Shown: piece after piece, positions 10,379 through 23,546 of the stretch | Layout of the letters: each line of letters opens with the position of its first letter | Numbering within the stretch: the first letter of the stretch is position 1 | Assembly (NCBI GenBank): GCA_011947345.1 | Contig: JAAVTG010000114.1 | Location: 1-64,000 of the forward strand | Length of the DNA: 64,000 nt | Direction of reading: 5' to 3' | Origin: Phytophthora quininea | Lineage: Eukaryota > Oomycota > Peronosporomycetes > Peronosporales > Peronosporaceae | The notes under the pieces: model-generated | Databases searched by the model: none | Told to the model about the DNA's origin: nothing | Seen by the model: only the letters and a program-made list of their open reading frames with translations | Translations under genes and position numbers: made by a program

Positions 10379-12920
10379 GTGGAGCATGGCACAGGAAGAG
10401 ATACTGGCGCCAGTGTTTTGGAAATGAGCAAAATGGATGTACCTCCACTCCTGGAAGTACAAAACGTGCTAACAATCGAGGACGGTCTGCGCAAGGTACC
10501 CCAGTCAGTTTGTGTCATGGAAGCGACGTTACACCGCAAAATGTACCGGGTACGCGTGGTCGCAGTACCCCCAATAGTACTAACAAACTCTCTCGCAAGC
10601 GAATTGCGAGAAATAAAAGTCAGAGCTACACTCGTTCACGTCGCCGAACTACTGGAAAGAGCTAGACGAAGTCGCAGTGCGCCTGGAAATGAAGGACGTT
10701 TCAATTGGTGATGCGGGCAGTAGCGTCTGTGTCAGAGTTCAAGAGATTAAACCGCCCCCGCGAAAGGGCCATCGACGGAATTTACCCTTTTAACTGAAGT
10801 GCACCGCGGAAGGGTCCGTACAGCACCTGAACCGGCAACACTGGCGCAGGCGCTACCGCTCCTCGACGAAGACGTGTTACTACAGGAAGCGATGATTGCC
10901 CGTGAAAAAGAACTTGTCGACAGCTGACGACCTGCTACCTACGCGAGGAGAAACGGTGGCAGTAACCACGGACGCGCTCCGGACCAGCATGCGCAGAAAT
11001 CACCTTCGCTTTTTGGGGATGTCGTTCCGTTTACTCAGAACGAAGCACCCGCTAATGAACGACTTTTTCCGGCTGCATTTGATTTCGCGAGATGTGGCGA
11101 CGGACGCTCCTGAGCGTTGTGCATCCATTGCGGACAAGTGGAAGGTGAAATTTGGGCAACGTTGCCCCTCATCAAGAGAGGAGCTTTTGCGCGTGCCGAT
11201 CATTGGCTGTTAGATTCCAGTGAAGTTGACTTAAATCGGGCGTCGGAGGCGCTCGCGTTTTTCGAGTTACTAGTGATGGCGGTGGCACCTGGAATCTACG
11301 CGAAAGATGGGTGCTTGCATGCAATTTGTGGTTTCGAGGCGCCATGGATAGGTGGCACGCCGACTCGTCTCTCCACCCCAACGCGTTACTCGGACTGTTA
11401 CGAAGCGAAGTAGGAACTCTACTTCTGAACTGAGTGACATCGATGAACCTGGAGCGCCCTTGCATCAACGCGATCGCCGAGCTTCGGACTGCCTCGGACT
11501 GGTTCGCTTAGGACACCGGAGTACTGACCCTTACCGATTCTCATTTCGGGCTGATGTGGAGTCAGGGGACCATCTCTCCAGCAGCTCCTTAGGTGGCAAC
11601 AGTGTGGAACGATGTCATTGCGCTATTGACCGTCAATACAAATGGTATCAAGCGCAATGGACGTCAGTTCATTGAAAAGGTGGTCTCTCAATACCACATT
11701 TTAGGAATTCAGGAGACCAAGTTTAGCAACGCGCATCATCTGTCCAAGTTCAAGTTCCATCTGTCTTATACTACTCGACATAGCTTATTATTTAATTAAT
11801 TTTATTAGTGACGCCAACAGCTCCAGTCCAGTCCAAATAGGACCTCGCAGCTGTGGTGTCGCGACACTGCTCCACCCCGACCTACCAGGAACCGAGGACG
11901 CGGTAGAAATCACCAATGCAACATACCGGGTCGATATCTTCTCGTTCGCCTCATATCCGGTACACAAGTGATGTATGTCCATAACATTTATGCCCCGGTG
12001 CTTGCCTCCGAGCGAGTACAAATTTTTCAAGACTTACCCACGCAGTTCGAGCCAAATGCTCGCCATGTCGTTTTGGGAGACTTTAATGTCGCCGTAGATC
12101 CTGTGTTGGACTCCCGCGGAGTAACAAGTGTTCTTGACCCGTCGAGAGGTTGGTTAATGGGATGGATTGCTACTCTCCAAGTTACTGAACCATGGAGACT
12201 GCGAGTTCCTAGTCGGCGTACGTTCTCCGGCCCAGTACCCAGAGTGAACCGCTGCAACCATTTAAACCATGAAGGACCTTCACCGACTTGTCCTACCGAT
12301 TTACGCAGATCTTCAATTCCGGTCGGGTTGGAAGTTGCTTCCCACTCGGTCACGTTTTTGGTTTCTACAGCTCTCTTCACCCGCAGCTTTGAACTGCATT
12401 TACGGTTGCAACACTATTGAGACCGAGCGTCACCTGTTTTTCGATTGCCCTAGGGCTGCGGCCTTGTGGCAGCTTCTCACGACTGATTGAAATACACTTC
12501 TAGAGGCAATCTCGTGCGACCTCGTTTGTCTCCCGACAGAGCCCACTTGGACGACACGCACCGATAACGAGGAATTGACAGCATTCTGGACAATTTTCCG
12601 TGTTACCACTATTCACGTGATTTAGACAGCCCGCAATCAGCACCAATTTGAATCCCCTCCCTTGGACGCGTCCCATGGGATTTACGAAGTCTATGCGGTT
12701 TTCGCCGCACATTTCCGCTCATTACTACGGTATGCGGACAACAGCACTCGAACCCAATTGATTAACAGCCTCGGTCGATTCCCTTCTGGCTCCAAATTAC
12801 GGAGCTACATGACACCCCATCCGTGTCTATTTGTTTAACGACACGAAGCCAACTTTCTATCTTGCGACGGTGTGCTGCAAGCACCTCCTCCCCACGAGAC
12901 TGATCCTCCAGCTACTACAT
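10379..12920 (+). pseudogene. LINE relic with endonuclease and tail but no RT
   Basis: Three parts of one non-LTR element can be read in changing frames. About 10379-11500 carries the N-terminal region (for example RKVPQSVCVMEATLHRKM and LAFFELLVMAVAPGIYA). About 11590-12250 carries an APE-type endonuclease (VNTNGI, LGIQETKF, MYVHNIYAPV, VVLGDFNVAVD, TFSGPVPRVNR). About 12260-12840 carries the C-terminal zf-RVT-like part (YADLQFRSGWKLLPTRSRF, TIETERHLFFDCPRA). The whole RT domain and the end of the endonuclease, including its final catalytic motif, are missing, with a sharp junction near 12258. The C-terminal part is closely similar to that of the LINE at 45067-48420, so both belong to one family. 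Multiple stops make it inactive. Confidence 0.75.
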
Positions 12921-13189
12921 CCGGAGACTAGTATTGTACAGTAGATTATCAGCGGTTTGTAGTTGCTTATCGAGAAGTCCTGTTAACCGTTAACACGCCC
13001 ACGGTATCCCCCCAGATTCAGTACGAACGGAGCAACTCTTATCACGCGACTAGACACGTGGAGAAATTTCACTCGGCACAACTGCAAAAGGAGAAGGCTG
13101 AAAAACGACAGCGCAAGAAAAGAAAAGTGCAGATGTTGGTGCATCACCAAGTTAATAGCGTCACTGCTGCATCTCCAGTTGAGAGCGAG

Positions 13190-13609
13190 CTGACGATTTT
13201 GTTGCTATCTGGGTGGCGGAGTCGATGAGACCATTTTCCTTACAGAGGATAAGTATTTATTACCATTTGTTCATGCTAACTATGGTGTGACTTTGTTCTC
13301 CAGCAAAACAATTCGTCGATTCGTGCTTCTCGTGAAACGACGCGTTTCTTGCAGGAAATGTAAGTCAGCACCATGGTTTGACCTGCTCGCTCGCCGGATT
13401 GCAACCCGATCGAGAACATGTGGTCGGCAATGGCGGCTCGGGTGTATGACCATCGCCGGCTGTACCCCGCAGTTAAGCAACTCGAGCAAGCCATCGAACC
13501 AGCGTGGGCCCCCATCGAGCAAGAGTACCTGGATACATTCGTGGAGTCCATGCCTCGCCGTTACCTTGCAGCTATCAAGGTCAAGGGGCTCTCACTAAGT
13601 ACTAACTAG
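13190..13609 (+). pseudogene. Tc1/mariner-like DDE transposase relic
   Basis: The catalytic half of a Tc1-type transposase is readable with two frame changes and an internal stop: LLPFVHANYGVT, then QQNNSSIRASRETTRFLQ, then PARSPDCNPIENMW, then a helical tail ending at the stop at 13607-13609. The usual QQDNA-type catalytic Asp is replaced by Asn. The third acidic position lies in PIENMW. The N-terminal DNA-binding half was not found upstream. The next element begins 4 bp after its stop. Confidence 0.7.
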
Positions 13610-13612
13610 AGG

Positions 13613-15175
13613 TGTGGTGTTACGGGATTTATCAAAATCCGCTTCCACTGCGCCGAGATACCGACTAGCGGAGGAGGGGGGTACTCCGATATCCGTGGGG
13701 ATGCTGAAGTTGTGGTCACCTTGTATCCCCGTCGGCGGGCTGGATGATAAATTAATATATGTACCTTGAAATCGAAGATACCCCGAACGCTGACGCCCTG
13801 CTCTCGAATATCCGAGATCCAGGAATGTGTTCGGGTGGGTGTACCTAGTGTGCAATCCCTGTGGGTTCGATTAACCCCGAGACACCGTCCACCTCTGTTG
13901 GATCTTGGAGAAGTTGAATATGTTGAGGCTGGTCTAGAGCGGTACGACTCCAAACTCCACGAAAGCAAACAGATATTCAGGACCCTACTTGAAATCCATC
14001 AATCCAGACGCGAAATCGAGGAATCCAAGGTCAGTATCCAGGAATCCAGACTTCCAGACACAAATTACTCCAAACAGTAGCAGAAATAGCCAAATACAGA
14101 GTTCCTTGATACGTCACGATATGTAGGTCTTGTTCTTGAGCCGAAGACTTGGGCGGGAGCTTGTCCCTGGCTTGCGGCGCGCGTCCAGGACCTCCAACCC
14201 AACTCGACTTGACTACGGTTGTAGTCCCGCGACGCTCTTGCAGACGCGGTCCGTGGCGCACGACGGTAGGACACCTGGGCCTGCTCGCACTCGTTTGCTG
14301 AGCGAGCTAACGTGGGCCTTGCGCGCGCAAAAGACAAAAAGGCGCGCCACCAACACCGGCGGCAGCGACGACTTGCACTTGACACAGACAAATGAACTCT
14401 GTTATAGTTAACCGCTATCATCTTTTCTATGTTATGTGCTCCACACAACTTTTTGACTTGGGTCTCAGTATGGTGTTCAGCGGGATGGCTGGTTGCAACC
14501 TGCGAACAGTCGTCCCCCATTTGGCAACACGTCCCATCGTGTGAAGATCGCACCCTTTCGCACACTAGGGGCACCATGGGGCACAAAAGTCAATCCGGGA
14601 TTCCGGGGACCACGGTACTGCCAATCGACTACAAACCATAATAAATTGCGGCAATGCCCGAGGCCCCACTTGAGACCTGATGTTCTAGATCTCAGGATCT
14701 CAGGATCCGACGACTTCAGGGGTAAACAACTTGTGATCCAGGATATGTGACTGGACCTGGGAGTTCTTCACAGAACTTGCTAATGCCAGGATCTACATCC
14801 ATCACAGTCACACACTGGCACTTGTAACTTGATTCTTGGTGGGTCCTGTATAATTTTCAGTCGGTCAAGCGAGATCTCTCTGCTGGATACATTTCACAGC
14901 AGGAGTTTGATCGCTAACTTAATAGCAACTCGCACACTGGACAACGATGACCGGGACCGAGTGCCCATAGACTCCTGGGAATGCACATCCAGGAGTCGGC
15001 ACTTCCGGCCAAGACCACGGCCGCCACCGGAACACCCCTTCAGATATCCAGCTACGCCAATCCTTCCTCTCAAACTTCTACACCCTGTCGCGTTGGCATC
15101 CAGCCAGCCACCAACCAACACACTATTTAAACCAACCAACAGTCCTGATCGCTGAAAATAAAGAGCGCATCGTGT
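13613..15175. repeat. LTR-like repeat block (copy 1, unfilled)
   Basis: It starts TGTGGTGTTACGGGATTTAT, the same 5' end as the LTRs at 41647 and 53272, and ends AATAAAGAGCGCATCGTGTCA, so it has TG...CA ends and a poly(A)-type signal. From 13745 to 15175 it is nearly identical to 58788-60571. The first ~130 bp are missing from that second copy. No matching target duplication was found at its ends. Probably a long gypsy LTR or a composite of two LTR families. No coding capacity is evident. Confidence 0.65.
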
Positions 15176-17549
15176 CAGTTCTCTGTAGCGAACGAAGGTT
15201 CGTTTTGGATCTCGGCAATACTCGGCGAAAATTTGAATGAGTTGCAAACCCTCGTAACTCCTAAAATAGCACCACCTAGCCAAGTATGGCCTGGTTTCGG
15301 GCTAGACATAGCGTTTCGCCGAGTAGGCCCATCCAATTCTCGTATATCCTGAGTGGTAGGGAACTACCAACAGTGATCTTCAACAACTACACCGTGGCGA
15401 TCTTTATGCGGCGGAAAGAAACTACACAGAAGCTAACAGCTCCGTTCGTGTACCATGAATGAGTCAAACCGATGCAATTCACTCCAAGTTGTGGAACCCC
15501 TTGATCAGATTGTTTTTAATGAGGCTAACGTTCGAATCCTGGATAGTATATCTGCCACAGGTTTGGTCAGAAGTATCTTTTTACCTGGAAATAATTATGG
15601 TTGAATTGTGCGTTTGAGTTGCTAGTAACTTCAAAAAAGAACAAGAAGCTCTTTTTGCGCGTTCAACTTCGTTACGCTGACACGAAGCGCACTTTTGACA
15701 TAGCACGTTTCTTGATATGCTTCTGATCTAATGGTGCAGCCGCTCCTGTCAATCGGTCGCAGGAAATTCTGTACGATATTATTTTAATGCGCGTCGAAAA
15801 GCGCAAGGAAAACTACCTGGAAATGGCCTTCACAAACCAACATTCGGAAGCTGCTATTCTCAGTGGAAGAAAAGGACACGATCGAGATTTTGTAAAAAAA
15901 TTGGCTTGGATCCTGAGTATGATACCATAGCTGAATTCACATCCCGTGAGGTTTCCTTGTTGAAATGCTGCGAGCGAAATTTCGAGGTGCAAATTTTCCG
16001 GTCTGGTCGACTTTGCCGGATGTCCAATACAGCTGTCAAAAACCGACTGTCTCTCTCTGGCTGTCACAATCGGGTCAAACCGTGCCATAGATCAAAAACT
16101 ACAGCCAATAGACGCTCAGTTCACCAAACTTTTGGGACGAGGGTTTCTACTTTGAAAACTAGCCGACTCCTCAACGATGAAGTGCGTTCATGTATGCATT
16201 GTATGCGGATACAAGCATCATCGGAGCATAATTTCGTCTTCAGTCCACCGAAACAATCGAAGTAGCCCGCGCGCGCATTTTACAGATTTAGTACAGTACT
16301 GATCAAAAACCCCGCATGATGCTTTTGTAGCTCCTTCCAATTAGCAACAGGTCAACAACCTCCCACAAACCATGAGGCACCTATTTGACGCGTTCCACAG
16401 ACTCTTAGACAGCGTCTCAGTTCCACCCGTTAATCCAATTCCAATCCACGGTTCCTAACACCCTCACCTGTGTCTGTTTGCGCAGTTGCGCTCGAGGCGG
16501 GAAGGGAACAATTTAGGAAATGTGTGCACGTAGCGTTTTTTTTTTTTTTTTTGGGGGGTAGATTGTCAACGTAACGCGCAACTGGTGGACGAGTTGGCGC
16601 CGAAGAACTTGTCCAGGGCTATTCACGATATTTGGTAGTACAGGGCTCTACCCAGAGGACAATTTTATTCGCAACGGCTTCTTCGAGGAACTAGTTGTCA
16701 GTCGAGTTTACTGCATACACCGCGAGCACTACGGCTCGTATCTGCTAGGGATGATCGAAAGTCCTCCGTTGTATTTAATGGAAGGCAAGAACCTGTCGTT
16801 CTTTCAGATTTACACATTTACGGCCCAACACAAATCGCTGTTGGCCGAATCGACAAACAACTAAGTAACAGCCGGACCTAAAGATAAGAAACTGCGACTA
16901 CACATGGGCATGTTTATGTGGGTGTGGCCTTCTTGGAGCACTGAGTTACGGAATGCGAGACCAAAACAAAAATGAGAGGGCATAAACTCAGAACTGGTTA
17001 GATCATGCTAACTAGAAGCGTGAAGACACCAAAGCTGCACTGGTAATAGAAGAAGACTTTGCACCCGTAAAAACCCACCTCAAATCAGTTCCAAATATAC
17101 GCCCATCGAATTACCGCTACAGAGGTTCCAACGTTTTCTCATCTGTCTGAATTGGCAAGACCATTGCCGGCAGCAGCCGATCTTCATTTGCAAAGAGCAA
17201 AAACTCCACAGTCCGTCCACACGACACGCTACGAACTCTGGACCAGAGCGAGTGGCAGCTGAGCTTCTTGCGGACATAGGATACTCAAGGGGACCGTCGC
17301 TCTTAGGGTTAATGTCCGGCTATGTGTAGCCTGCGAATTCGTAAACGGAGCGATGCACTTGCTTTACGTACCTGACATAGACAAAGTAAATTAGTACAAG
17401 GATTTTCCGTGTGGCCTACCGAAAAGCTCTATCCAATCGTCGGCTGGGCGCATCAAGAACTCCGTCAGTGGCCTAGGTACCATGGTGTATCCTTTTGTCA
17501 ACGACACGGTCCGCTGTGTGCTTCGCAGGTTCAAACAGTGCATGATCAG
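15176..17549. other. Degraded DNA, no recognised gene
   Basis: Only short broken frames are present, and none was recognised. A frame at 15906-16265 and fragments around 16640-16870 have no motif I can name. The one structural feature is a T17 run followed by G6 at 16536-16558, as might be left by a retroposed tail read from the other strand. The segment just before 17550 may contain decayed upstream parts of the MULE that follows. Confidence 0.5.
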
Positions 17550-18040
17550 GCGTTTGAGCTATAGATGTCAGTGTACTTCATTCTGTGCACGGAAATATGT
17601 ATTTTGATATCTTGGAGTTGATATACTGCCAAAAGCTTGCTCCATGTGCGGTTTTGAGCGGCCATTGATCGACGCCGCTCAAAACCAGTTCCCGAACGCT
17701 GAGTCTATAGAGTATCCATTTCATCTAATGCAAGCCCTTCGCCGACACGTGAATCAAGATCATCTTCTTGACAAGGAGATTCGTGTTGCAATTCAGGCTG
17801 GGGCGCTGAATATAGTCACAGTTATCGGCCCTCAGCACGTTCCAGTCAGAGCATTACATGTGTCAAGCCAGAAGTTCGTCGTCGCTGCTGAGCTAAAGCG
17901 TAAACTACTCACAGGCGAAATGGGCCGGTTTCTGGGTCTACTTCCGCACGACTTGTCTGAGGCTGCACCACATCGAGGAGTGGAATGACCACGGGCTGAA
18001 AAAGATCTTGTCGCTCGGATCATTTAATCAACAGCCAAGT
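17550..18040 (+). pseudogene. Mutator-like (MULE) transposase relic
   Basis: The longest frame, 17644-17988, reads GFERPLIDAAQNQFPNAES followed by FHLMQALRRHVNQDH and ALNIVTVIGP, the typical core of a MULE transposase domain around the second catalytic Asp. About 100 bp upstream a different frame reads VYFILCTE, the usual preceding beta strand. Just after the stop another frame reads WNDHGLKKILSL, a normal downstream motif. The element is therefore shifted at least twice. Terminal repeats were not located. Confidence 0.6.
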
Positions 18041-18779
18041 TTCCAGAGTGAGTAATTTAAGTTTGATTTCAAAGATGTAGCCTTTAACCTTTGTAACCCG
18101 GGACTCTGTATCCTACAAATTAGGCGGTATGTATCGGCCCACTATTGGTTACTACTCGGACAGGAAGTTCAATGAGAGATGGCCACCTGTCGCGCGGCAC
18201 ATATTCATTTCTATAGGTTGCATGTTAGTCATATCAATGGATAAAATATACATTTCCACCGAGTTGTCAATTACTTCCTCTGCATATTCACGTGACCTAA
18301 GCCCTGCGACACGGTAGGACAGAATAACATATTCCGGAAGGTTCTCTATAGGCTCTTTCTCCGTATATAGAACTTGGTATGGGAGCGTTATCATGGAAAA
18401 TCAGCGAGCAGAGATAGAAATCTGTTTTTTCTCGGAGAATAGAAAACCCAAGTATAAATAGCATGGACGTTTGTAAATCCAAAGCAAAGCTGTACCCCCT
18501 CCCCCTCTTTCGAGCCTCTCACTTCTCTGCATCAAGGCCGATGAACTTCCCCGGGGAGAAAACGTTATGCAGCTATGGTATTACCTTCTTTTCAGCAGAT
18601 GGAAGGCTCGCAAGCCCAGAGGACTCAGCTGCCATCACAGCTACGTGAAGTTGGGGTGAAGGGCCGCCTGGAAGAGTCTGCCGGTGTACTCAGCGGTGTT
18701 TACTGTTATCGAGTCGAGATAAGCGCTCACTGCGATTACTATTGTCCATTCTGAAGCTCATCGCAATACACAAAACAAC
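18041..18779. other. No gene recognised
   Basis: Short frames on both strands without recognisable motifs. Part may belong to the 3' side of the minus-strand gypsy relic that begins just to the right. Confidence 0.4.
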
Positions 18780-19540
18780 TACCATAGCTTACATACTTGC
18801 AGTCGAACGGCACCTCATAGCCTCTGTAGCGAAAATGGCATTACCGCAAACTGTACTAACCGCCTAAAGAGAGACCTCGACTTCAAGAACCATTCGAGTG
18901 TTGAAAACCTCGTATATGCATGGGTGGTTCGCGGCAATAGTTGGGCAAACCACACCTTCAGCATCAACAGCAAGGCAGGTACTTTTTTCAGCAGGATGGT
19001 AATTCATCTCCACGTCTTTGAGGATTCCCCACAGAACCGAATTGGAAGTGGGTTCTCGTCGAGCATCTACATCAAGATGGCGCTGAGAGCCGACTCGTTA
19101 GCGAATAGTATGACGTGCACACCCTTCATCCTATCAAAGTGGCGTATGAGTAAAGCCTGCGTAATCTTCTCTTGAAGCTTCGCGAATGAACGTTTCGCCG
19201 TTGATAGGTCACCCCGACTTCAAAATCACTGTCCTTCAGCTGGTAGAGAGCTCCACCGTACCAGCAAAGGCTTTACCAGCCACCCTTCGGCTGGACATAC
19301 CACCACAGGGCATTATCGATCGTTCGCTGGTAGATCGTGGACGCATCCTTGAGCCCAAGCGGCACCTGCAGGAGTCGAAGTGCCCCAGAGCACATAAGAA
19401 GGATAAATTTTGGTGAGCTCGTAGGGTCATCGTAATCGCACAAAATCCACTCGCAGCATCGAGGGTACGGAACAACTGGTAGCACTCCAAATCCATAAGC
19501 AGATCATGTACAATACGTGCTTTCGTAGAACAGTTGATGG
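18780..19540 (-). pseudogene. Ty3/gypsy pol relic: RT and RNase H fragments
   Basis: Reading the minus strand from about 19540, the RT start appears as VHDLLMDLECYQLFRTLDAA followed by SGFCAITMT. After one frame change comes PLGLKDASTIYQRTIDNALW. An internal deletion removes the YVDD active-site segment. Further down, RNase H-region motifs are readable with shifts and stops: NYHPAEKS and YTRFST followed by LEWFLKSRSLF and QFAVMPF. The order and motifs are those of oomycete gypsy polyproteins. It is dead: stops, shifts and the missing active site are all visible. Confidence 0.7.
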
Positions 19541-22109
19541 TGATGTATGGAGAAAATCATTGTAGACTTATGCAATCCTGCATAAAACATAGACGTCGAC
19601 CGAGACGAGGAGCTGCAGTCTTTTGAGGTCTGCAACATGGACGACATGCTGGATCTAGTGGGTGCGGTGCATCTGGCAAGCGAACGTTGCTTGGGGCACT
19701 TGCTAATTCGTCGTTGCCAGCTATCAGCAGTGGTTGTCTGCTTCATAGAGGGCGTCGCCGCCTGGGTCATCGTTCAGACAATTTTGAGTGTAGTCGGGCA
19801 GCTGAGCAGTGTGATGCTTGAATTCGTCAGCAAGTGGGCGGAGATATGGGCAGCAAAAATATGCTAGATAAATCGCCTGGCAAGCGTCGTTGGGAAACGT
19901 ATGAAGCTCTATTTAGTACGCCCATCATCGTCGTACGAGCTCGTGGAGAGAACGAAGTTAGCTTCGGGCGTCAACTCTTCAAGAGGTTGGAGGCTTACGA
20001 CCAGTTGTATGTTGTGTTCCAGCCCGACATCTTGGAGCTACCGTAAAGTACTGCGTCGGGTCGAAAAAGAGTGTTGGGGGCCTTTCAGCCGCGCGTGCTG
20101 TGTTTGCCGAGGATTCTGGGTGGTGGTGTCACTACTGGCCTACACGGCGCTCTTCCTGATACCGTTTTGGTACGATATGTGGGTGAACACGTAGATGCTC
20201 ATGCATTTTGCTAGATTTTGCTAACGCTTTCACATCGCCTATGCTTCTCACGTTTGTTTTTGCGTCGTGGACGGCAGGCAGCCCGGAATTCGATGCCCAG
20301 TGCCTAACCTCGACGCTCCATTCAATGCCCCACGCCATGACCTCGACTCCCTAGGCACTGCACCGCGACGATTTATTCCGGAGACGATGGAGTTACTCAA
20401 CGCGACCTGCCAAGATGTTCTCATGCAAAAGAAGGCTGGCAACTTGCGTGGGCTGACCACTGTGAAGTGTAAACCCTTCTTGGCACAGACCACGGTGTGT
20501 GATGCCAAGCCAGAAAAATGTAGCGACCGGCAAGCCGATTGTGCTTTTCCGTCCCGGTGCCGTACATCGCTTCCACTAAGTCGCGGCTGTTGCGATTTAC
20601 GCAGACATTCCCAAAGGAAGCGTTCAGTTTGAATGCAGATTGTCGAGGTCTATGCTCCCGTTAAGAAGCGCAACGCAAGTTGGTGTGCCAATGCCGAACA
20701 AGAGCGCCAGGACCAAGAAGCACAATACTATGCCTCATTCAGCCCCTTCGAAGAGAGTGACGGCGATGATCAAGCTGTCGTGATGAAGAACGAGGCTTAG
20801 ACGGAGGTGTAGCTGGTGGTTTCGATGAAGATGCCAGCAACATCTAAACAGGACCTGGCGTCGTGCAATGAAAATGGCGATGCATATTGCAAACCCTCAA
20901 CGTCGATGGGGAAAAAATGGTGTCCGGAGGGTGGACACGGTCAGCTGGTCATCGACCGGTAGAAAATCATCGTTTACTTGGCGGGTTTGACCTAAGAGCT
21001 CTAGCTCGTCTTCGTCTGTAATGGAGATGGTGGGGTATCATTCTCAGCAATAATTTCTTCAAGCTGTTGCAGATTCTGCTACGAAATCTGAATGTCCATA
21101 TACAGCGGTCGCAATCAGCCAGCATAGAGCGGCTTGGACAACATCCGGATGATCTCTAAAGTACTTGATTGATTTGTAAGGTCATGCTGCCAGGAAAACA
21201 GCACCACTCTGTTTCAATGGCCGCAAAGTTCACAGACGACTTCACCCCGTTCGTTCCAGTAGTTAATTGGATTCCTGTGCGTTAATTGTTAACCAACCTG
21301 ATAGAGATTGATATTCAAATAACCTCGCTTCTATTCGATTTAACACCGCCAATTCTCTTTGTATTTGCACGAATCCGAAATCCACTGACGCTGCAGAAGT
21401 TTCGAGTTTGCTTAAAGGACGGACGTGCCAAAGGTTCATCGATCATGGCACATATAAGCTATTACGTCAAACCATGCTTAGCGCAAGACTCGGTAGTAGA
21501 AGACATTCAGGCATTTACGAAGCCACAACGAACTGACTAAGCATGTTGTTCGACTCGCTCTTGCTGGTGCATGTACTTAAACCGCCCCTGTCATTTTTCT
21601 GGCTTGAGGAATTTGCTGATTTGCAGTATTCCGCTTTCTGCACAGTGTCTGCATCATCCTCTCCCGGGCTGTTTGCTTCATCGTCACCGACAGAAGCCCA
21701 CTGTGGTTGACGTAGATTACCAGCTTCCGTGGACGTTCCTCATTTATTTTCAGCTTTCGCCTAGCGTCCTTGATGCGACATTCTAGCTGCATCGCTTGCC
21801 CCATGTGCCCGCGTGCAAGCGAGCCCGAACGCAAATGACACGTTAACTTCAATCGCGCAAGCTACCTTGGGCCACTTCTACGGATTTTGAGCAGATCTTG
21901 GAGCAGCCTGTCGGAGGTACAGAACCACTCCTCGATAAATCAGTCTGCTTATTTGTCACGGGGTGGTAGGAAAAACACGTAGACTCCGTAATAGCATCAC
22001 CTACAATCCGCAGTACAACAAAATCCGAAGATATGAATGCATATTAATTTTTAACGGCTGCCGATCTGCTTGGGAAGCGTTGTTAAATACCAGACTCGAC
22101 ACCCACCAG
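19541..22109. other. Long stretch without recognisable genes
   Basis: Frames of 60-120 codons occur (19834-20046 +, 20267-20632 +, 21286-21540 +, 21577-21852 -), but none shows a motif I recognise. The right flank of the gypsy relic may extend into the first few hundred bases. I see no terminal repeats, RNA gene or microsatellite here. Confidence 0.4.
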
Positions 22110-22593
22110 TTAAGGCGCGCCCCTGTAGTTATGTGTGCCGCACAAGCAGCGTTGTTTTTGTCGATTTGACTGTCTTCCGTGGTCGATAGTGATTATATCG
22201 CCTTTTACGATGTCTTCAATCACGAAATTGCAGCAGGAGATTTCCCTAGCAACTTTCCACTGCTTGTTAGTACATGTCGGAGTATAGTTATGATTAGCAA
22301 AGCGAGATAACCCACCAGCGTACTGTGCATCGACGATTTCGTCACCTGTAACAGCCATCACGTAAAAGCTGGGGCTGTTCAATCGCTAGACAATGTGCAG
22401 ACTCATCAGCACTCAAATCTCAAATACTTGTACAATGGGGGGTCGCACCGGCAAATCTTCAGTCGAATTTTTCGAGAACCTAACCTAAGTCACTACATTC
22501 CTACTCAAAACCTTGGCAGACGAGTCGCTTTTTGCAGTAGGAAAATCGCTACTGCATAACTTTTGAGGGCGGTACTGAAGAAGGGGGGATCGC

Positions 22594-23546
22594 GTGAGGC
22601 TCATGGCGAAGAAGAAGCAGCAACAGCAGCAGGATAAGCCAAAGGCGGACTCTCACGCTGGTGGTCCTAAGTGGTCGACAGCAGAGACCTTGAACCTCAT
22701 CGAGGCTTGGCGAACGGAGCTGGAGGCGCCCGCAGAGAAAGGAGAGTCGGCAGCCCTTCTAAACACTCGGGTGTTTAACAGGTTCAAGACTATCTGTGGT
22801 GGCAGCACACCGAGGAGTGAGAAGGCTGTTATCGACAAGAAGAATCATCTGCCCATTGCGTTCAAATTCATCATTGCTTTCAACAACAACAGAGTTGTTG
22901 GATCAACCGGTCAGCCCAGCTGGTTTGAGATAACCCGAGACCAAAAGAAGCAGATCAAGGCTGCCGATAAAACCGACGCCCACAATGCTGACATGGATGT
23001 TGCTGTGTTCAGTGCCTTGAAGGCCAGTCTCGGTGGCGATGATTCTGTGGAGCCCTCAGCGCTGGTATCTTCGACACCAACTTTCGAGCGGGAAGATTCC
23101 GAGGCGTCGTAACAAACTTTCTTCATCGACATCACAGAGCACAGCACGCTCAGCAGTCAAACGAGCGATCATCGTCGCTGTGCAGAGAACGGGAGTGTCG
23201 TTGACGATATCCCATCTTCGCCTGAGCCTGACGATGAGCTAGGAGCGGTGGACGCTTCCGAAAACATGTCCAACAATGCCCAGGCTACAGTTCTACCAGC
23301 AACCATGATTTCAGGGCGCAAAAGAGAAAGCAGATATCGGATCCCACCAACGACCAGCGATTTTTAATGAATCTGCTGCAGAAACAAACTAATGTAATGG
23401 CTGAAAAGCTCGACGAACTTCGGGAAGACCGCCGAGCAACGCAGCGCCAGCGAGTTAAGGAGAGACAGGAACACCGCGACCACCATGACCGGGAGCAAGA
23501 GCGCGATCGGGAACTGCCGCGGGAGTTGTTCGGCAAGCGCGACTAA
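22594..23546 (+). pseudogene. MYB/SANT-like Harbinger partner protein, one stop and one shift
   Basis: The first 172 codons, starting MRLMAKKKQQQQQ, contain a SANT/MYB-like segment (GPKWSTAETLNLIEAW), the kind of DNA-binding protein Harbinger elements use to bring transposase to their ends. A TAA ends this frame at 23112, but the same frame continues with acidic, credible coding sequence (SSPEPDDELGAVDASENM). After one shift near 23316 it gives a charged helical tail (MAEKLDELREDRRATQRQR) to a stop at 23546. The tail overlaps the 3' end of the transposase gene on the other strand. Whether the stop is real or a sequence error is open. Confidence 0.65.

Noticed and set aside
13850..13880. GTGGGTTCGATTAACCC, a B-box-like word also seen near 58907 and 55315
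   Set aside because: Part of repeated LTR-like sequence; no tRNA or SINE body around it.
13613..15175. Calling this block a complete solo LTR
   Set aside because: TG...CA ends are present, but the 5-bp flanks (AGAGG and GTTCT) do not match.
15510..15545. CGTTCGAATCC, a tRNA B-box-like word
   Set aside because: No matching A box or cloverleaf could be built upstream; it lies in decayed repeat DNA.
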